From assembly GCA_002751075.1 (NCBI GenBank), contig NAOQ01000001.1, forward strand, positions 421,195 to 460,208: a DNA stretch of 39,014 nucleotides. The letters are read 5' to 3'. Origin of the DNA: Ichthyophonus hoferi. Lineage: Eukaryota > Opisthokonta > Ichthyosporea > Ichthyophonida > Ichthyophonidae. This document shows positions 34,327-39,014 of the stretch, in pieces. The position numbers and the translations under genes are program-made. Each line of letters starts with the position of its first letter. The first letter of the stretch is position 1. The notes beneath the pieces are model-generated. The model saw nothing but the letters and a program-made list of their open reading frames with translations. It was not told where the DNA came from and ran no database searches.

Positions 34327-34840
34327 AATTATTTAATTGCAAGTAACAAAGAGGAAAACGATGAGGTGAGTGTAGTGCTTAAAGATTACTACTAGTAACC
34401 ATTGGATAAAAACTAAGGTAACAAAAGAAAATGCGAACAAGAGCCAAAAGAGAATAGCTATTAGTCACAGAAGAGAAGACATACACATAAGAAACTTTTA
34501 AAACTATAAAAAACATTAACTGGTACGCATTGCAAGTTTAAGTAGATATGATATGTTGGGAATTCGACAAGCTCACACAAAAAAAACAGTAACTACAAGC
34601 TTAATCAGGTTCTACGCACAAGATTTATGTGCATGTGAGCGCCTAATGCTTTAAGTGTATAAAGATACACATCATGTTAAAAGTTAAAAAAGACAATGAC
34701 CCTAACGGTCACAAAGTGACTAGAGGTAATCAAAAGGCACAAGACAACATGACTATTTTAAAAGATAAAAGCGTTGTTTGTTTAATAAATAGTATAGGGA
34801 CGGCATAGAAGGCCAGTATATATATATACATAATGGGTCA

Positions 34841-34938
34841 CTAATCCAACACTCTCTCAGAGTATTTGATAGCCTGCCACATCTCTTCCACGCCGATATT
34901 CTCAGCTGTTTTGAACCGCTTGAAAATATTTCCATAAA
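34841..34938 (-). CDS. Isolated possible last exon, unidentified
   Basis: After an acceptor (TTCGGCATTTAAG) the reverse strand reads 31 residues of protein-like composition, YGNIFKRFKTAENIGVEEMW then QAIKYSERVLD, and TAG. It needs one preceding base from an upstream exon. The ZNF706-like stop is 175 bp upstream on the same strand, but no donor in that gene matches the phase. No family recognised. Confidence 0.35.
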
Positions 34939-35113
34939 CTTAAATGCCGAAAACAAACTGTGTTTGATTTGATATTCAAAATTGGTAATCGTCTCTAAAT
35001 GTATGGATGTTTATGGCTTTATCCTCTCTGGTCTATGGTTGTATCTCCCATCGTCCGGCTCTAACAATATATGCGAAGTAGTAATGTGGTCCGTGTTATC
35101 AACATAAAATTAT

Positions 35114-35356
35114 TTAAGCGGTCTGAGGGATAGCTTCCTTAAGCTCTTCGGGTAAATCAGCCTTAGGATGTTTGCTCTCGAAATGCTGCTTGTATGTTTT
35201 TAAGTCAGACATCTGTGACATGCAAACCTTGCACTTGTACACAAGGGCTTTCTCGGCTGCTTTCTTTTGCATCATGGAAGAACCAGCCTTGGCTTTCTGC
35301 TTGGCCTTATCAAGAGCCTTCTGTTGAGACTGAATCTTTTGTTGTCCGCGAGCCAT
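35114..35356 (-). CDS. ZNF706-like small zinc-finger protein
   Basis: 80 residues in one exon, starting MARGQQKIQSQQK exactly as in animal ZNF706 and related plant proteins. The N-terminal half is a Lys/Gln-rich SERF/4F5-type segment. The C-terminal half holds one C2H2 finger, Cys42-x2-Cys45-x12-His58-x4-His63, in the context YKCKVCMSQM and YKQHFESKHPKADLP, the signature of this family. Length agrees with the human protein (76). The family is linked to protein-aggregation modulation and translation or transcription control in animals; the role here is inferred. Three CCAAT-type pentamers at 35750, 35779 and 35825 lie upstream. Confidence 0.93.
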   Translation of the reverse strand: MARGQQKIQSQQKALDKAKQKAKAGSSMMQKKAAEKALVYKCKVCMSQMSDLKTYKQHFESKHPKADLPEELKEAIPQTA

Positions 35357-36475
35357 TTTTGAAACTATACCCTAAAAAGGAGTAGAAAAAAAAAATATAT
35401 AACTATTCTAAAATAGTTTAAACCGGATTATATACCTATGTTAAAAAGTTACAACACGCTAAAGTCGTGTTGCAGCTGCCGCTGCCATGCTGCCATGTGC
35501 AATAGATTTGGTAAAGCGATCCTGTATATATTTGTGTATATTTCATCCATGTATCCCTCAATAAAATTATATTTTTATTTATTCCAATTATTTAATATAT
35601 TTTTTAGATATAATTGGTTATTATTTTATATAAACAAAACAAATTGGCTTTTTAGATAAGTATAATACTTTTTGCAATACATAAAAATTAAATAAATATA
35701 TCCTTTAAAGATAGTTTTACAATATTTCATCTAGCGAATTATTCTTTTTCCAATTAACTATCTGTGATTAATAGCAAACCAATATATGCTTTAGTTTAAG
35801 CCCTTCATTGAAATCTACCTCATCATTGGTTAAATAAAGCACACGCTCTGGAACTCAATATGTAAATTCATCAAGAGGTAAGGTTAGAAAAAGAAGCAAG
35901 TATTATTTTTTTCCTAATATGCATATAAACTTTTCCTTTTTGACCTATTTAGATAAATGATTGCAAAAAAATATTTTTCTTCTATTTACCCTTATGTACC
36001 TGTATTATTATTTCAGAGGTTTGATTTGAGCAGTGGTTCGTAATATATTGTTGAGACCTGCGGATTGCCCATGCTTCAATAAAAATGACTAGTGTAATCT
36101 CTTTTTAATGCTGTGTATTAGTTATAGAACCAAAGTAATATGCATAGGCTTATAGGTAGTACGACTGGCTAATTTTATTGATGGTCCTTTAGGTTTGAAG
36201 CAAAAATGCTAGCAGAACACAACTACAAAGTTTTGTGCAATTAATTTTCCCAGCCTAATGAGTCTGCTAAATCCCCCGAGACTGATCTATATAGCATAGG
36301 CGCGTACATTACCCCAATTAAGTAAATAATACATCCTCGATCACACATACAATCTTAATCTCGATCGAACCTTACATATTGCTTCTTTAACGTTGACATA
36401 AAATTACCTTTACCATTTATGGTATTGCTACTAAAGAATCTTGAATAAGCTTTCCAGTTAAGAATACATAAGAAG

Positions 36476-36501
36476 AAAAAAAAAAAAAAAAAAAAAAAAA
36501 A
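36476..36501. repeat. Poly(A) tract, 26 bases
   Basis: Uninterrupted A run. No recognisable retrosequence precedes it. Confidence 0.95.
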
Positions 36502-36904
36502 TTATAAAAAAATTTAAATTTAAATATTTATGGACTGAATGAAGTGCCTTCCACTTTTAACCAGGTTGTCTTAGAATAGAATTCTTATGTACATCGACGT
36601 ATTCTATATACTAAATACTAAGTACAGTGCGTAAGCCATAGATTATATTACATATTAAGATCGCAATCTGGATAAAATTTAATTTTGCGAGCGAATAGAT
36701 ACTTGGATAAGAATTGACAACTTAGCGTGGACTTTGTAACATAGGGCATGTGAGATCTTTGCGGTTCCTATTACTCACGTCTACATTACATTATGCTAGG
36801 AGGCTTGATATCCCGCCACCAGATTGGGTACTTGAAGAAAAGTGGACAAATAATTAAATAGAGTGAAAGCTCAGAAGACTATGGGAAAAGACATAAAATA
36901 AAAT

Positions 36905-36954
36905 ACATGCTGGAACATGCTGGGGCATGCTGGGGCATGCTGGGGAATGCTGGA
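36905..36954. repeat. Five 10-bp units RCATGCTGGG
   Basis: Units ACATGCTGGA, ACATGCTGGG, GCATGCTGGG, GCATGCTGGG, GAATGCTGGA in head-to-tail order, about 240 bp upstream of the initiator tRNA gene. Confidence 0.9.
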
Positions 36955-37195
36955 TTGTAAATGACGTTTAAAACCTCTTATTCACGAAAATTCCGACCGA
37001 ATTTTCTCAAATTTGATATATGACCGCATAAGGGAAGTTTTTTCCTCATATTTAACTCATAACTTTGTGTTCGTGGACTCATCACTATGAGACACCAACG
37101 TAAGTTTGAAAGCTGTGGATGTAGAGATGATAGGGAAAACTAAAATATATTCTAGACCTAATTTAAGTAAACCTAAACGGTAAATACTTTATGTA

Positions 37196-37267
37196 AGCAG
37201 AGTGGCGCAGTGGAAGCGTGCTGGGCCCATAACCCAGAGGTCGCAGGATCGAAACCTGTCTCTGCTA
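37196..37267 (+). tRNA. Initiator tRNA-Met (CAU)
   Basis: 72 nt, no intron. Folds as a cloverleaf with acceptor stem AGCAGAG/CTCTGCT and discriminator A. Anticodon CAT is in loop CCCATAA closed by three G:C pairs (GGG/CCC), the initiator hallmark. The first pair is A1:U72 and the T loop is ATCGAAA rather than TTCRANN, both eukaryotic initiator features. The sequence is nearly that of the animal initiator tRNA apart from the T-arm stem. A box (TGGCGCAGTGG) and B box (GGATCGAAACC) are intact, so RNA polymerase III transcription is expected. Confidence 0.97.
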
Positions 37268-37270
37268 GAC

Positions 37271-37275
37271 TTTTT
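37271..37275 (+). terminator. RNA polymerase III T5 terminator
   Basis: Five Ts three bases after the tRNA 3' end, as expected for Pol III termination. Confidence 0.85.
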
Positions 37276-37899
37276 GTTTAACTGATATTGTTGTCTGGAG
37301 TAAATTTATTACAACAATATATTGCTTCCCAAAAATAATCTTAAGAATATTCTTCAGTATCTCAATGTGCTTTGGTTATTTTAATTCAGGAGAAAGTTTG
37401 TGTTTAAATAACGTGTCCTTGGTAACTTAGTAATGTCTCACACAACATAAACCATGGCATGGCTACACATTTTATTAAGAAAGGTTTAGTATGCACTCTA
37501 CATGAGGGTGGGATCACAGCACCTTACCTTTCCTATTCTGTATTTAATGGACTATTTCCCCGTCAACAGTCAAATTCTAATGGACTTGAGTTTTTCATAT
37601 TTTATATTCATTTTTTGTCCAGTTTAATATTTCAATGATACAATACATTTTAAAAAAAATAATATATTAAGTGTCTTAAAAGTTAAGAAATATTTTTCAG
37701 AGTCTCCAGATTGATCTCATACACCTCTCCCCTTTTTTTTCAAGAAATTAAAATTTTTAAAGAGCAATATAACCATGTCTAAAAATGCCTATAAATACAA
37801 AATACGTATATACATATTAAATATGAAAGAAAATTAAAGCATAAAAAATCTGAAAATCCAAATATACCATGATATGTTTTTATTAATCAAAAAAGAATA
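37276..37899. other. Intergenic, nothing recognised
   Basis: AT-rich. No open frame or motif of note. Confidence 0.5.
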
Positions 37900-38766
37900 T
37901 CACAGATCAGCCAGTTGTCTTTGAAGGGCCGCAAGAGAAACATCAATCGGTATATGGTTGTCATTCTCTTCTTGCATCTGTAGAAAACAACATTCAATAA
38001 TAAACTTGCACATAATAAAAATCCAGTGTTACTATTATTGTAATTAGCCACTAATAAAATGTATATCAATTGAATGCTAATAATCATATAACACACTTTT
38101 AAAAACGGAGAAACGTCAAAAATTGTGTATAAACAGCATTGGAATTCCAATATATTTGGAATCTGAACGAAATGAAAATGGGAAAGAGAAAAAATACTTA
38201 AAACTCGCATCTAAAAAAGTTACCAATGGTTTTTCAAATAAGAATACAATTTACACAACATTATGGAAACTCGATAACATGAAGGAGGCAATAGAGTTAG
38301 AAAGAAGCGTATATATATATATATAATTAACGGAATATATATTTATATGTTCACTAATAACACGAGAATACCAATCAATAATGCCTATTAGGACTCTTAT
38401 CTGGGTTATCGCTGGCACTTTACCCCTACCTTTCTTGTTGGGTGGCCACTTAAAATGATATTTTTTCATTGCGGTTTGTGTAAAATAAATAAACTTATAA
38501 TGATGTACATTGCAGAAAGATAGATGGCTAAGAAAAAAAAATTAAGTAGTAACGGTAAGTATATAAAAATTGAGAGATAGAGAGTGAGCTTCATGCTTGA
38601 ATATTATGCTTATGAAGGCCTATGTAGTATTTCATAGGAAAGATCATACCTGCACCAAACTATTTTGGTAAATTAGTTGTATACCTGTAGAGACTTCTTG
38701 GTACTCATCTGGCTCGTCAACTTGAGCCACATCAATTACCTTAATCCCTGTATCCATAGCAACCAT
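37900..38766 (-). CDS. Small two-exon protein, unidentified
   Basis: Exon 1 38766-38650, donor GTATGA. Exon 2 37977-37900, acceptor TTTTCTACAG; both phase 0; 64 residues. It starts MVAMDTGIKVIDVAQ, continues with an acidic stretch VDEPDEYQEVSTGIQLIYQ, and ends IPIDVSLAALQRQLADL, a predicted amphipathic helix. An earlier donor at 38684 (GTATAC) would shorten exon 1 and break the phase with exon 2, so the longer exon is preferred. The intron is 672 bp. No domain family is recognised. A related copy of the second exon lies at 34.3 kb on the same strand, suggesting tandem duplication. Small size and a helical C-terminus suggest a subunit of a complex, but that is a guess. Confidence 0.55.
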
Positions 38767-39014
38767 TAGAATTTATTTTTCCCAAGGAATAGTCATGAGG
38801 CATATAATATATAATATATAGAAGGGGGAAAGAGAGACTGCAACTATAGCATGATAACAGAGTTAAATAAGTTCACCATAGAAGAATAACAAAGACGTGA
38901 TAGAGTAATCAAAGTGAACAGAGTATGGTAAATAGTTGGTTATGTTAATATATTTTTTAATTCTTAACAAACAAATCAATTACGTTAAATTAAATTACAA
39001 TAACACATGAAAAT
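38767..39014. other. Right edge, nothing recognised
   Basis: AT-rich upstream region of the 64-residue gene. No motif stands out. Confidence 0.4.

Larger units (their letters stand above)
35357..37195. other. Intergenic with simple repeats
   Basis: No gene recognised. A 26-base poly(A) at 36476-36501 and a decanucleotide array at 36905-36954 are the only structured parts. AATAAA occurs at about 36078 after a short unrecognised forward-strand segment. Confidence 0.5.

Noticed and set aside
1-39014. CRISPR arrays, bacterial operons, Shine-Dalgarno sites, riboswitches
   Set aside because: None present. The tandem repeats lack unique spacers and the genes are spliced eukaryotic genes.

Overview
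The window is nuclear DNA of an AT-rich, intron-rich eukaryote. Its genes carry GT-AG introns of roughly 240-975 bp, there is a eukaryotic initiator tRNA-Met, and the proteins (cathepsin D-like protease, TRM10, ZNF706-like, TATDN2-like, DEP) are eukaryotic. The lineage cannot be fixed from sequence alone. An intron-rich unicellular relative of animals or fungi would fit, but the kinase at the left edge looks most like kinases I know from plants and protists. No gene here suggests a bacterium or virus. No complete transposable element is visible.

Layout. 174-4357 (+): 3' end of a divergent protein kinase in seven small exons, with a minisatellite starting at one splice donor. 5020-5180 (-): last exon of an unidentified gene, convergent with the kinase. 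5558-11720: repeat-rich stretch holding an intronless DEP-domain gene (6535-7179, -), an isolated exon (7740-7809, -), at least five copies of a ~150-200 bp dispersed repeat, a fossil half of initiator tRNA-Met, decayed coding-like stretches and an assembly gap. 13003-17632 (-): complete seven-exon pepsin-family aspartic protease. 17633-22296: 4.7 kb without a convincing gene. 22297-26204 (-, possibly starting as far up as 27371): five-exon protein joining two CCHC zinc knuckles to a TATDN2-type TatD domain that lacks several catalytic residues. 27865-28063: seven CCAAT boxes, the last four exactly 30 bp apart, in the divergent promoter region. 28278-28893: second assembly gap with identical flanks. 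29216-32032 (+): complete six-exon TRM10 tRNA m1R9 methyltransferase. 35114-35356 (-): intronless ZNF706-like zinc-finger protein. 37196-37267 (+): initiator tRNA-Met. 37900-38766 (-): two-exon 64-residue unknown protein with a decayed copy of its last exon at 34.3 kb.

Exon structures were worked out by hand from splice signals, reading phase and family alignment from memory. All multi-exon models close in phase. The genes do not form one pathway. TRM10 and the initiator tRNA both concern translation, but they are 5 kb apart and nothing in the sequence links them. The most unusual items are the zinc-knuckle/TatD protein with a damaged active site, the phased CCAAT array, and the minisatellite that repeats a 5' splice site.
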